A stretch of DNA of 64,000 nucleotides from Epiperipatus broadwayi (GCA_028023455.1 JAQFVV010000073.1:851001-915000), one strand, 5' to 3'; positions 46,695 to 59,784 are shown, numbered from the stretch's first letter. Program-made: numbers and translations. The notes: generated from the sequence alone by a model not told the origin.

Positions 46695-48740
46695 AACTTT
46701 CTGGCTAGTTCTGAATTTTACTTTACAATCCCTTTAAGAGCTCTTTTCATTTTTAATGTAATAATCTCTGTGTAAAACCTTTATTTATGCTATTTTAAAT
46801 TATATAAATTATCTCAATCTCTAGTCCTTAGATTTTACTTTTTTTTCTTACGATGGTGGTTCATTTATTTTATTATATATATTTATTAAGTAATTTATTA
46901 ATGTCATTTATTTTTAATTATATGCCAATAATTCTTTGACTTGATGATCTCCTTTGTTTCCATTTGCCTTGTGCAAATAATATAACATTAAGTCTAATAG
47001 TAATTCTCGCCCATTAGAACTAAATTTATACCGTTCCTTTAATCATCGAGTCGGAAGAATTTATTAAATATTTGCTATTTTTATAATTGGCTAACAATAA
47101 ATTATTAGCTCCATTTCTAATCTATGCCCCAGCTATTTTCTCATTTCACCAATATTTATTAATATTTTTGCAAAAGGGGCAATAAAGGAATCATATATTC
47201 TAATTCAAATTTCTGATACTTGCTATTAAGATTCAGGAAGGGCATGATGTTTGGAACATAACTAATATAATTTTATAAATGCTTTAAAATAATGTTAGTT
47301 ACGAGCTCGTTTGACTTTAATTCATTTAATCAAGTCATCACATAGAACATTCTATAATAAATTGGGTTTTATTTTTCAAATGGTGACTATCAAGTCATCA
47401 TCTTCGAACATTGCTGATGTATGGCTATCTTTCATTTTGCAGGCTTGTCGGTGGTGATATTACTGATATTTTAAACTATAGAGGAAGAAAGCACTTCCTC
47501 TCCACTCATGTTATATTTGAAACACCAAAGGTTCGTAGTTATAACTCGGCCTAGCTTTCCCCGTGTTTTACATCTCCTTAAAGGGCAGTAAGACTTATCA
47601 AATGCAAGCCACCATACTACTATAAACCACCGACCAGTGATTATCTTTCATGTTTACTTTATAGCTCATAATTCATCAGCATCGTTACCTCTCTGTTCAA
47701 GTAAAGCCCGTTCTGATGCTCATAATTCGTGATGAACTGACTCCACTTAAAGTCGAACAAATTTTCAGTTATCTCAAATTAAATAAGTTTTCAAATAAAG
47801 GTAATGGATTTGCGAATGTGAAAATAAATCTCACATTCTTTTGTATAAAATAAGAATCATAATTTCCGTACCACTGCATGCCTTTATCTGCCTTTAATTT
47901 CTTGTTGGGGGCAAAGACATAGAATTCCATAATATTGCGTAATACTCATTGGCATATAATAGGAACTGCCATTCTTATTATAATTATCAAGTATGTTTAA
48001 GAACTAGAAGTAATTAATATAATCATAATTTAAAATTTGAACAAAACTATTACTATTATTATTAAAATATTTTATAAACATACTTGGTTTCCTAACTCTT
48101 TTATTCAATAATTGTTAAGGCTTGCTGTCTGTGTTGGCAACCCAAACATATACATATGATTCGATTTAAAATTATTTTTAGTTAATTTATTATCCGATAT
48201 TAGTGTCAGTTCAGGGGTCTCTAATATTCACCAACCGTTGAGCTAGTTTCTTAGCACATAGCACTGTGCCATCGATTTAGATCATCTATTGATCTGAGCT
48301 GGTGAATTGGGTTTGAATTCAGTTTGGTTCAGCTGACTTTGGATCCGACTTGCAGTTTAGGTGGTGGAGTTTTTTGACTGGTACAATATATTCACTCTAT
48401 ACATCTTTATATCCATAAAAGCTATAATGTATTAGTTTAAAACATGCTAATCCAATTTAAATTGTTTTCTATAATATTAATAATACTATAATTTTTTAAA
48501 TATTAATGTTTATTATTTTATGTTTTCTCTTCCAATTTTCCAAACTAATAATTTTTTTGAAAGTTTTATTAATTTATTATTCCTCTAATACTTCTTCTTC
48601 TGGACTCTTTTTTTTGATCAACTTCATCAAATCATAAATATATTTTAATAATTAATATTATACAAATTCAAGAATCATTTTATAGAGTATTGTGTTTACT
48701 CTATAATTTATTTTGTATTCAATAATATTAAATTTAAGGT
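46695..48740. other. Spacer with a somewhat higher-GC stretch
   Basis: About 46930-48400 is visibly less AT-rich than the neighbourhood and has few simple repeats. No reading frame or known RNA was recognised in it. A short hairpin gaggaagaaagcacttcctc lies near 47479. Confidence 0.4.
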
Positions 48741-48751
48741 AAATAGCTTTA

Positions 48752-48859
48752 TTTTATCTTTTTAATTATATATATATATATAATTTGCTGTCTGTATTTC
48801 TTCAATTTTATCTTTTTAATTATATATATATATATAATTTGCTGTCTGTATTTCTTCAA
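48752..48859. repeat. Two perfect 54-bp tandem units
   Basis: ttttatctttttaattatat and following bases, ending in tgctgtctgtatttcttcaa, are repeated at 48752 and 48806. Confidence 0.9.
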
Positions 48860-48959
48860 TGCAATATGCATAATTATATAATTTACTTAATTATATAAAT
48901 TACCTAATTAAGAGACAGGCAGCAAATGTTAATTAAGATCATAGAATTGTGGGAAGGTT

Positions 48960-49176
48960 AGCCCTTCAAAGTGTTAGTTGACAAAGACTATAAATATGGT
49001 CGAAGGCACTCCTAAATGAATAAAAATTTTAAATTATATCTGATTACTGTATTTATAAATATTCAATTATATAATTACCTATATATATATTGTTAAAAGG
49101 AGGTTGCCTTGACAACAGTTTGAAATTGTTAATTGTTATTGATATTGAGATTGTCTAAGTGTTGATTGGCTTTTAA
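48960..49176. repeat. Single family C unit followed by repeat F
   Basis: gttagttgacaaagac, a pairing partner ggtc, GAA, ggcactcctaaatg and a downstream AT tract ending attcaattatataatta match each arm of 42217-42435. Repeat F follows in the reverse orientation (49085-49176). Confidence 0.65.
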
Positions 49177-49403
49177 TTATATATATATGTATGTATTCTT
49201 TATTCATTCTATATACATATCTGTACACATACATCCACAATATATATATATAATATAATTAATTAATCATTAAAATTTCATTTTGGAATCATTGTATACA
49301 TAGATAATTATTATTATTTTTATATAAATGAAAAACAATAGAAAAAATTATAAATGACATGAATGAAACTGATAAAAAAAATAATAAAATTTACAATAGG
49401 AAA

Positions 49404-49499
49404 GAAATAGATAAAATTAATTTTTTGGACATTTTAATTAAAAAGAAAATTAATAATAAAAAAACAGAAATACAAATATCAGTATACAAAAACAATTAA
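49404..49499 (+). mobile_element. Penelope-like element, reverse transcriptase scrap
   Basis: The open frame reads EIDKINFLDILIKKK, then EIQISVYKNN and a stop. This matches the Penelope-family block that normally reads xLPFLDVLxxRK ... TSVYRKPTHT, which lies just after the YxDD motif of the RT. Only about 32 residues survive, with some weaker similarity upstream (IINDMNE). The family match is by motif only. Confidence 0.5.
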
Positions 49500-49559
49500 T
49501 GAAAACAGTATTACAAACTGATATTCAAGTATATATGTGTGTCAGTTGTGTGAGATGGA

Positions 49560-49608
49560 TTGAATGGCTGAGAGAAGCTTGGAAGTCTGGGTTCAAATCC
49601 CCTATATT
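49560..49608 (+). repeat. Possible tRNA-derived SINE scrap
   Basis: atggctgagagaagc resembles an A box and gggttcaaatcccc is a good B box about 25 bp later. The rest does not fold as a tRNA. Confidence 0.35.
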
Positions 49609-49968
49609 TACATCTAAACTCAAAGAATATAAAGTATACCTATATTTAAATATTATATAAACTATAAATTAAACAAACAAAATATATAAGGTAATTAATT
49701 CCTCTTCAAATATTTTTTATAAAGAAGAAATTAAAAGAAGTAAAAAAATATAATAAAGTTTATACAATAAAAATAGTGGAAAATCAATATTAAAAAAAAA
49801 AAATGCAATAAATAAAATAAAAATGTTCACTGTATAAGTATAAATAATAAAAACTAGCAGAGAGTAAATAAAATTGATAAAATTAATTAAAATAATAAAA
49901 ACAAATTAAATATGCAAATAAGTGATAAAAATAACATAATACTTAATAAATCATTTTTTATAGCGCAA

Positions 49969-50277
49969 TGTTTGTAAACTGTAATATTTAACACAGCATT
50001 ATGCTGTTGCACATGCGCTTTGAAAATTTTAACTATAAATAAATGAATACTAACACTCAACCACATGATAAAGTCTTTGGAAAAGATACGCTGTTGCACA
50101 TGCGCTTTGACGATTTTAACTATAAATGAATGAATACTAACACTCAACCACATGATAAAGTCTTTTCCATGTGGTTGAGTGTTAGTATTATCATGTGGTT
50201 GAGTGTTAGTATTCATTCATTTATAGTTAAAATCTTCAAAGCGCATGTGCAACAGCGTAATGCTGTGTTAAATATTA
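49969..50277. repeat. Fold-back cluster, family H
   Basis: Two direct units of 87 bp begin ctgttgcacatgcgctttga at 50004 and 50091. Their complement, with a duplicated catgtggttgagtgttagta, follows from about 50167 and extends to ttaaatatta at 50277, mirroring 49986. The turn is at about 50160-50168. The motif gataaagtcttt ... agatacgc is vaguely hammerhead-like, but the core is not recognisable. The frame at 49887-50216 is an artefact of the repeat. Confidence 0.75.
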
Positions 50278-50786
50278 CATAATACTTAATAATAATTATA
50301 ATGAAACACCCACAATTTCTATATTTTATTACTAGACACTATCAAATAATTTGAACTAAAAAAAAGCTATTTTTTTATTCTTAATTTAGAGGACTCTCTC
50401 TTCTCCTTTTTACTGTTATTAATGGTGGTTTAAGACAAAAAGCAGTGGAAATATTTTTCTTTATTTATTTATTTGAGCATACCTATGAATATTCTAATTA
50501 GTTTAGAAAGGCATTTATAAGAGCTTAAGTTAATTAAAAATCTTTAAACAAAGTAACTTCGAAATTCAAATATGGTTTAAGATCTTCAATTATATAATCA
50601 AATGTGACATTAAAATTTATATATGCCTGCACTTTGTGCCAAGTAATAGGTTAATCGACACTGATGATAAATAAATTGTAAAACATACAATAACAAATGA
50701 TATCCTGAATCGTATTACCAGAAGTTTAATGAAGAGTATAACATTTTGTTTTGTTTAAAATTTCTTTTATTTCTGCTAATAATAGG

Positions 50787-50955
<169 letters not shown>

Positions 50956-51121
50956 TATAGTGTATAAGTGAAGCAACGGATGGTATTCCGGTAGATGACA
51001 CAGATTTGCATTTTTTTAAATAAGAACTAAAAAATTCTAAATAATATTTATAAATAAAATGCCCAAAATTTAAACAATAAGATGTAATAAATGCATTGAT
51101 TGTATATATGTGTGGGATATT

Positions 51122-51180
51122 ATGATCTGGCCCAACTGATGAGTGTTGGTTCTGCACGAAATACATATATTGGCGATCAT
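51122..51180 (+). ncRNA. Complete type-I hammerhead ribozyme
   Basis: This is a self-cleaving RNA fold with every expected part. The outer stem I AUGAUC (51122-51127) pairs with GAUCAU (51175-51180). The inner stem I CCAA (51132-51135) pairs with UUGG (51170-51173), with an internal loop UGGC/C(+G) between, as in hammerheads using loop contacts. The core is CUGAUGA (51136-51142). Stem II is GUGU/GCAC (51143-51146 with 51154-51157), with 7-nt loop UGGUUCU. GAAA is at 51158-51161. Stem III is AUA-CA-UAU with a 2-nt loop. H17 is A69 (51169), with cleavage expected just after it. No invariant base is missing. The short stem III suggests it may act best as a dimer, as reported for retrozyme and Penelope hammerheads. 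No flanking coding sequence identifies the parent element. Confidence 0.82.
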
Positions 51181-52920
51181 ATATCTTTTTCGCATGTGAG
51201 TAGTCATGTTTATTGGGTTTTTTTGAGATAGATTGGACGATGAACAGACTGAAAAATCCTGAATTCAAATCCCTCTAATTATATATATATATATAAGAAG
51301 CATTCAAGTATAAGAAAATTACATACTTCTTTAGAATCATATATTAATTATTATAATAGTTTTTGAAGACACAAAAAAGGATCCAAAAGACTCTAATGAA
51401 TTTTTGGATTATACTTTGAGAAATGCTATACTAAAACATTCCAAAAAATCAGAATATTAATGAACAGGAAGTGGTTTTGGAATCGATACTTTAAAATTAA
51501 TGTGTGATTTTTTTTTAAGGAAACATATCATAATCTGTCTTTTGTAATATATTGTGAATTCAAACTACTTTTTACTGATGTAAATTTAAAGTACTTTTCT
51601 TGAAAAAAAAAAAATAGTTAAATAAATAAGTGGGCGGCAATTGGAAAAAAGTTTTGCTTTAACCAAGGAAGATAAAAGTCTGATGTTTAAATAGCAATTA
51701 TTTAGTTTGAGCATGATAAAAAGTTTATTTATAACGCAGCAAAATGATAGAATGTTAAAATAAATCTATTACCATATCAATAGTAACTATATAAATAATG
51801 TTTTGTTTGTTAAGAAAGAAATCGCATTTGTTTGTTTGTTTGTGCTTACATATGTACGTGCATTGTCCACTGATATATAGCTGGTTATAAACACTTTTAA
51901 AAATAGTATTAAATATTTTGTTATATGTGCGGGGGTATGTAAATATAATTATCCCCAAACATCTTTCTTTAGCTTCTAATGAAGGCTGTCATTTACTGTT
52001 CCATCATCCGCAAAAATTTTTCAGTGTCTTTTTGTTTAGTAAATTGTAATAAATGATACTTGCTTATTAATCCGATAGTGAGATTTCACATATGTTTTAG
52101 TCCGGCGATAGGTAAAAGAAAATATTTTGTACATGGAGAAAATTATGCACTTATATTATAATGCCGGCGCACACACACACAAATGTTGAAATATAGACTG
52201 AAATAATCACATTTATAATTTTCTTGAAATGAAAATTTTTTTAAGTTAATATTAGATAATAAACCAACATTCTAACTAACAACTTTCTCCTGATTGGGAC
52301 ATTATTTAATATTCACTTAAATTTTTTTTTCCCGTTTTTACATTGTAAATGTGGTGAATTACACGTGTTTTTTTTTTTTGTGCTGGCGTTTTTCATTACC
52401 GTCGGACTAATATGTAAGTAATTATGTAAGTAATTAAAAAAGTTATATAATAATTATTCTAAATAATATTAAAACAAACAAATTTAATTCTTTAATTAGT
52501 TGTTTGTTTCAATCTTATTCAGATTGATTATTATATTGCATGTGTATAACAACCCTGATATTCGATATTTGACCATTAATTACGTGTAGTAAATAAAATT
52601 ACAAAATACTAAATGTGATGAATATTTAAAGACTTTTTAATTGGTCTAAAGATATGCTATCAATGGGGATTTATAAGAAGTATTATTATTTTAATCAAGT
52701 TTTAGTGATTAGGCTATATTTCTGAATGTTATAATTGTATTAGTCTTTTGTCACTAAAAGTAGTGATTCTCAAGGTGCGAATTATTGAGTCATGCTTCTT
52801 AATATTTTTTTAAATTTTTATTTTATTTTTACTGAATTCACAATATATAAATGATATTGAATTTCAAAAATCTCACACATTTTACTTTTCAGCAAAAAAA
52901 ACTTTTATTATTGATTACAG
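51181..52920. other. AT-rich spacer
   Basis: No gene was recognised. The stretch 51181-51300 may belong to the element that carried the ribozyme, but no boundary is visible. Confidence 0.45.
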
Positions 52921-52949
52921 TTTCGACTGTACCATGCAGTCTTCATCAG
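52921..52949 (-). ncRNA. Hammerhead-like motif with intact CUGAUGA and GAAA
   Basis: Minus strand: CUGAUGA (52943-52949), one extra A, stem II GACUG/CAGUC (5 perfect pairs) with loop CAUGGUA, then GAAAC. Clear stem I and stem III partners are not seen. It resembles the 3' motif of Penelope-like pLTRs. It is probably a fossil, or an incomplete piece. Confidence 0.55.
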
Positions 52950-55900
52950 ATCTTATTCTATTCTTTGAATTTTCTCTATCCTCCATAATTGTTTATTATT
53001 TGCTTATATTTCAATCAATTATATTGGGCAATGCCAAAGGACTTAAATGACATTTAATTGAAAAGGAAAAAAAAAGAAAAATCTTTCCTATATAATCATT
53101 TATCCAAATATAAAAATATCAAATACTTATTTTTCTACTTCAGATATAACAACATGGCTACATCTTTTCTGTTACATTTTTTTGTTAAAATTAACAATAT
53201 AAGTTAAAAGAATAGCAAAGATACAATTACGGATAATCTTATAGAAAAATAAATTGTTAAAGGAGGATGGGGTTGGATATAATTATGTGTAGGGTAGATT
53301 TTCATTAAATTCTTTTTTTTTTCAATTTTGTGTGTTTTAGATTATTTTAACAATAATTGTATAAAATAATAAAATATTTATATATGTAAAAATAAAACAA
53401 GATTAAATCTTTAAAAAGTGCATTAAAATTATTACAGATTATTTATAAAATTATTATATTTTGAAAGAGAAGAAGACTTTGGTTTGGTATAGATAGTGGC
53501 ATAACAGCAGATCTGGAGTTTAAGGTTCATGGATTATAGACAATCTCTTTCACTTGTGATGAACTTCTGAGCAGTAAATCAGTTTTATTATTTTATAATT
53601 TAAAGATATAAAGTTTTTATTTCACTTGGAAAAATGGTACTTGTGTGTTTTCCAATAAACCCAAATGATAGCCTATATTTTTGATAAATCTGCAATTTTG
53701 TGATCTCCTCAAATGGTAGAAAACGCTGTATTTAATATTTACATTTTATTTTTTATTACTGTTATTTTTTAAAAAGAAATCATTGTACAAAAATGAATTA
53801 CAATATCTACAGTTTATTTTTATTTTGGATTAAGTTATTAATAAAAAAATAAAATACATATAAAAATAGAATATTTATACTTTATTTATATCAGTAGGAT
53901 GTAATCAATCATATTGTGACCATTAATGCAAAATTTTTGTGAAAGTAGGATCCCATACCTTTGGAAAGAGTCCACTGCATCACATTCTGTGCCAGGAAAA
54001 TTCCAAATGTTTATCATTATGACAATTTACCAAAAAAAAAAAAAACTGCTTACATAAATAAACACACTGAATTGGACTAAATTATAACAATATTAAGAGT
54101 GTCTCATTTCTTACCATGTTATAATATAAATAAAAAAAGAAATAGAGCTTCTTAATGTAATTTATTAGAATTTATGTACTTTATTTAATTTAACAATTGA
54201 TTTATTAATTTTGTTTTACTTTAACAAATAACACATCTTTGGTAGATTGTAAGCTCTTTTAAACTGTATATTTATCAAAAATATGGTCTGCCATATTGGT
54301 TTAATAGAAAACTCCCAAGTACTGAAGAAATGTTTAGCATTATATTTTTACACATTTTTATTTTAAATTTGTTCTCAATAAATATTTTCCACACTGTTTT
54401 TGTTAATTCTAAGATTCTGTATTAAGGAGCAGTTGTTTTATACTTTGTTGAATGATTTTATTTAATTTCTTTTAACTTTCACCAATTGTTAACATACAAC
54501 TGGGGGATGGGAGTGGCATTTTTTGACTTCCCTTCCATTTCTTTTTTAATATATCTTTGGAGCTAGAATGCTTTTGAATACATACAGAAATCTCCATAAG
54601 TATCTAGTGTTATACAAAATGATTCAATAATTTGGGTTTACAATTCTCTAATATTTTAGTGCATTTGAAAGAATGTGTTATTTCATCTGTCCAGTGCATT
54701 TTGGAATAATTCATGTGTGTAGGCAGATAGTCTCCCAGTCAATAATGTGGAGACATTAGTGTTAATAACAAATGTATTTTACTATGGTTTTAATCTAATT
54801 ATTTTGCAACTATATTCATATATATAATACAGTATATAGGGTATATGAGCACAGACTTTCACACCACCCACCACTCTCCACTCTATCTCATAACACTGAT
54901 ATATCTGAACACATATATGTTGAAAGATAAATAATCACCAATATACATATTTCATGCTAAACCAGCAATCATCAGTTGGTCCAGATTACCATCTCTACAC
55001 ATATATGTCATAAGTGCTCAGATATATATTAAGATAGCTAATCTTCATACTTTAATGGACAGGCTTCAATCTACTCCACACTCCAATTCTTCAACTGTCC
55101 ATTCAATTGAAAATTTGATGATGGAATGCTCAAAGGCTACCCTGAGGCTGAGATTCTTGTCACACCCATGTTGAACATAAGTCAATCTGATCCCTCATGT
55201 AGAGGACATAATCCATTTAATACATATACAAGGGATGGGCAGCCATCTCTACTATGTAATAACTGAAACACAGGCTTATATTATGTATATAAGTGTTTTA
55301 TATAGTAAGATATATGATATATGTATATAAATGGAATTTGAAAATTATCCTCTGTGTAAATGATAAATAATAAAAATAATAAAATGGTTTTATTGTTTCA
55401 AAGTCAGAAGTTCAAGGACTAGATGTGGGGAATTAGAGATGTAAATTATGGACCTTGAGTTCAAGAATGTATCACTATGGGTCTGCACAGATAATATGTA
55501 AATAAGATAAATAACTGTATGGCTAATTTCCCATGAGTTTGCACGATATTCACTCAAAGGGAAAAAATGAATACAACATTATTAAGCAATTGATCAAGAC
55601 TTTTTTTACTGTACACAATTAAAAACCTTTGCAAGTACCTTTTTCTCACAAGTCTACCACTCTATCACTGCACAAAATTACATGGGAAAGAAAAATAGTT
55701 TTAATACCATAATAAATATCATCACGATGTTTATTTTAACATAGTTGCAATAATAATTTCTTAAATATAGTAATGATTACACTTTGGTATATGAAATAAT
55801 ACATATTATACCACATTGACAAAAATTATCTAAAGATAAAGAAGGAAATTGTATCATTATTAACAGATTCTTCATCGTGATAATTAAATATTGATCAATG

Positions 55901-55961
55901 TAATATATCGATATCAGAGACTGAAGCTAACTAGAAGGTTTAAACAATAAATAATATTGCT
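52950..55961. other. AT-rich spacer
   Basis: No gene or element was recognised. A weak inverted pair (tatatctgaacac near 54900 against gtgctcagatata near 55013) is present. Confidence 0.45.
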
Positions 55962-56138
55962 TATTAGAAAGAACCTTAAAACATCACACGATCACTATCT
56001 TCCATGCTTGCTCATAATTGTTGTTTAAATAGGCAAAACTCTCTCCATACAGTAGTGCCATTCTAAGCAAGACAGAGTAATCAATGGCTGCCAAAAAGCT
56101 TGTGCATAAAATCCCTATCTAGTGCCTACTCATCCAAT

Positions 56139-56182
56139 ATCCCCAAACTAGTTTCTGGCTTATGGCCTTTGTCAGTGAGGAG
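56139..56182 (-). ncRNA. Hammerhead-like motif, family A copy 4a
   Basis: Minus strand: stem I UCCUCA/UGGGGA intact, CUGACAA (G8 changed to A), GGC/GCC stem II with loop CAUAA, GAAAC-UA-GUU. Probably inactive. Confidence 0.52.
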
Positions 56183-56198
56183 GCTTGAATCTGAGAGC

Positions 56199-56240
56199 AC
56201 CTCACTGATGAAGGCCATAAGCAAGAAACTAGTTTGGGGA
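56199..56240 (+). ncRNA. Hammerhead-like ribozyme, family A copy 4b, intact core
   Basis: Stem I CCUCA (56200-56204) pairs with UGGGG (56235-56239). CUGAUGA at 56205-56211, weak stem II, GAAA at 56225-56228, stem III AC-UA-GU, H17 = U. Core residues are complete; stem II is the weak point. Confidence 0.62.
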
Positions 56241-56362
56241 TAATAGATGAGTAGGCACTCGACAGGGATTTTGTGCATAAGACTTCTGGCATCCATTGAT
56301 TACTCTGTATAGCTTAGAGTGGCACTACTGTATGGAGAGAATTTTGCCTATTATTAAAAAGA

Positions 56363-57614
56363 GATTGTATTTTGTATTTAATTAAATTCATGATTATTTT
56401 AATTATTTAATATTGCAGAAAACTAAGGATATAAAAGTGGTATATTTTCACCATGCTAAAACAAAAATTATTTTCGCAAAACTAAAAATAAATAAATAAA
56501 TTAATTAAATAGCAATTGAGGTAAAGAAATGAATAGCCTGTAAGTATTTTGTTATGCAAGTTGCATTTTAAGTGAAGCATGGTAAAATCAAAGCAAATAT
56601 TTCTGAGCCGCCAATTTGTATAAAAGCCTTTTAATCAAGTTTATTTACATATGGGTTATATTTGCTTTTCATTGTTTATTAAATCATAAAATAAAATAAA
56701 AATTTAATTGATTTTATTTTATGAATTACTGTAAAGAAAAAAGCTATGTGAGAAGAGTTTATAATAAACTTTTTTTACTATTTTTTAGTATACAATAAAT
56801 AAAAATATATTCCTTATTTAGTATGTAGAATATTTTTAGACAACTCAATTATTAACTATATTATAAAAAAACCACATAGAGATTCCAACAAGAATACAGA
56901 TTCACTAATGGATTTATTAACTTTTCAGATACTGTACTGCATCCACAGATTTGACAATTCTTAGCTATGTAATTCATGATTCATATTTGAATATATCTAC
57001 CACAATCAGTGTCTTTTAAATTTCATTCACGATACAGATAAACATAGTTACCATGAGTGTTTCTGGATCTGTTGATGAGACTAGTTACATTTAGAAATAT
57101 TTAATTTACCATTAAATATGTAAAAAGAAATATGTATGGAGTATTATAAATCCAGTTTTATGTTATAATTCTTTGAATGCAAAAAACTTTTTGGTTGACT
57201 ATTCAAAAAAGGTATGTTGATTTGAGATAACTCTTGGGTAGTTCTGTACCTTGAGTTATTGGCAAATCCAACATTCTTAACAACTTTGTATGAATTTTTT
57301 GGAAAGAAACTTTTTTGATAATTGAATGTGAAGTATATAAAAGAGCAGGAAGCCACTGCAGAGAGTAGATTTAAGTATGCCATTAACATTTCTTATGGTA
57401 ATATTTAATTGTGAATTTCAAAGTTGAGTCACTTTTTCTCCAAACATAACTATATGCTACTTCTAAGAATGCTATTCATGTAATATTGCAACACAACTTT
57501 AAATATTGATAGCCAAATTCCAAAAAGAATATTTCTACATTTTTTTAAAGAAAAATAAAATAGAATTATGTAAATATATGTATAATGGTTTGAACCTATA
57601 GAGAGGGGAAATAG
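56363..57614. other. AT-rich spacer
   Basis: Nothing was recognised. Confidence 0.5.
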
Positions 57615-58205
57615 TTTTTTATCATCATCATCATCAAACATTATCAATCCACTGCAGGATGAAGGTCTCTCCAAGCTTAATCCATCTTTTCCTATCTTTA
57701 GCTTCTCTTCTCCATGTCACCCCTGCACACTTTCTTATTTCATCCATCCATCTCACATGTGGTCTCTTTCTGGGTCTTTTACAATCTCTTGGAATCCAGT
57801 TTAAAATTTCAATTGTCCATCTATTATCATCTATTCTAGCCATATGTCCAGCCCAACTCCACCTCAGTCTTTTTAATTTTTTCAATGAGGTCAGTAACAC
57901 CTGTTTGTTCTCTTACCCATACATTGTGTTTTCGATCTCTTCATGTTACTCCCAACATGCATCTCTCCATACTTTTTTGAGTAGTCTGAAGTCTCTGTAC
58001 TGCTCTTCTATTAAGTGTCCAAGTCTCAGATCCATAAGTAAGAACTGGCAAAACACATTTATTAAAAACCTTCCTTTTCAAACACATAGGCATATTTTCT
58101 TTTAGTATCAAGTTATTTCTACCAAAAGCACTCCAACCAAGTTTAATTCTATGTTTAATTTTATCCATTACATTTCCACCTGTATACATCATTAATTCTG
58201 GTCAT
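57615..58205 (-). mobile_element. RTE LINE 3' fragment
   Basis: Two minus frames (58192-57941 and 57900-57634) joined by a frameshift give IKLGWSAFGRNNLILKEN, CVLPVLTYGSETWTLNRRAV, MERCMLGVT, KRLRWSWAGHMARIDDNRWT, NWIPRDCKRPRKRPHVRWMD and KLGETFILQWIDN. It ends in a TGATGATGA tail (57620-57636 on plus as tcatcatcatcatca). It is the same family as 12906-15822 and is less mutated. 5' truncation is typical of LINE insertion. The RT catalytic part is absent. Confidence 0.88.
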
Positions 58206-59606
58206 ATCATGAGAAAGTATAATTTTGATGTATAATGTTTCAAAACACTGTTGATGAAAAAAAAAAGAATGAGCAGTATCAATGTGAAAAGATTAGGGAA
58301 ATAGTATTCATATCATCAGCAATTGATATTAATTTGATATCATTTAATTATAATAATAATAATTTAGTAATATTGTAACTATAATCTATTTTATTGGAAA
58401 AAGTATATTCATTAATAAAATTGGAGATGAAGAAGATAATCAGCAGAGTGATGGATAGATTATACTCTTTTGTGAGTGATTTTGCATAGAGTTAAATTAT
58501 TACATATTGTGCCTTTGCAATTTATTTATGAATTAATGGAATCATGTTAAGGCATAGGAATATAGGTCATTACAAATACAAACATTACTCCTTCTTTTGG
58601 AACAAGGTAATTTTATTTTAATTTGTGTATTAAATATGTTTTATTGGAATAACAACTGCATAATAGCATTGGTATCTTTATTATTAGAAAGTCATTATAA
58701 TTTAAGACTTTTCAGAAATTTATTGTCAGAATTTAACTCATCCTGGAAATAAAGTTAACGCCATATATTTAAAATAATAATTCCAATTTATAGTAAGCTT
58801 AAGTAATCAATGACTATTATATGATATTCAAATCCTCAATTTCAGAATGGGAACAAGATGCCTACAATTAATAAAAAAAATGAGGATACTAAAATATATA
58901 ATTCCAGATCTGAAATCATAAGTATATTACAGTTCAAGTAGTTTAAATTGAGTTCAAAACCTTCGGCTGTTTTGGATTTTAAGTTTATAAATTGAATAAT
59001 AAGATGGAGGTAAAGGTAGTTGTTAAATGAATAAATGCATTTTTTTTTCAATTTTTAATTCCATGTTATTGATAGAGTCAAAACCACAATCTGGGCTTTA
59101 AATGCCTTACCATCTAATATTGATTACCCAACTGGAATAGATGGCATTGGTATATTAAGTTATTCCTGTTTTATCATATATATTATATAAACTAAAAGAG
59201 TAAATGATTTGCTGTTATTATTAACATTAGTTGGCATTAATTTTGCTTCCTATCTGGCTAAATCTAAACTAACAGTAGGAAAAATAAATTTATACATGAA
59301 TATTTTAATAATCTATCGTAAAGTTAACTCTTTTAGATAGATAGCATTTTCGAAAATCAATAATATTTTATTTGTAATAAATATTTTCATGTAAGAATTA
59401 AATTTTTCAAAATTTAAATGGAATTTTTAGAAAAATATCGTTATTTTCATTCTGAAATAATTCAGTTAGTCAGCCATTACGTTAGCCAAAAATTCACTTC
59501 ACTCAAAGAAAATCATTTATTACAATTACATTTCAAATTATGAAAGAGCAATTTTATAGGTATATTTATATTACTAAAAACTATTACGTTGACTTTTATT
59601 TCTAGG
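58206..59606. other. AT-rich spacer
   Basis: No gene or element was recognised. Confidence 0.5.
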
Positions 59607-59784
59607 AGTAATCAGGTAATGAAAACACTAAATCTCACGTGATCACCATTTTTTATGCTTGCTCATAACTGTTATTAAAATAGACAAAACTCTCCATACA
59701 GTAATGTCACTTAGTGCAAGCCAGAGTAATCAATGGATGCCAGAAGGCTTTGCATAAAATCCCTATCTAGTGCCTACTCATCCA

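Larger units (their letters stand above)
55962..56362. mobile_element. Fold-back element, hammerhead family A, locus 4
   Basis: An almost pure palindrome: the minus arm (about 56031-56196) and plus arm (about 56197-56350) meet directly, with no internal region. The long arm is on the left (acatcacacgatcact ... cttgctcataattgttg) and the short arm is on the right, ending ttttgcct. A probable target duplication, tattagaaaga/tattaaaaaga, lies at 55962-55972 and 56352-56362 with one mismatch, giving a 379-bp insert. It contains one ribozyme-like motif on each strand. Confidence 0.78.

Noticed and set aside
49887-50216. Repeat-containing protein on the minus strand (NTNTQPH units)
   Set aside because: The open frame is produced by the direct and inverted units of fold-back family H.
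55962-56362. Ordinary MITE (cut-and-paste DNA transposon)
   Set aside because: The arms are unequal, the monomers can be head to tail, target duplications are 13 bp at two loci, and hammerhead cores are conserved. None of these fits a typical MITE, although a DNA fold-back origin is not fully excluded.
57659-58105. 148-residue plus-strand frame
   Set aside because: It is the antisense shadow of the RTE C-terminal domain on the minus strand.
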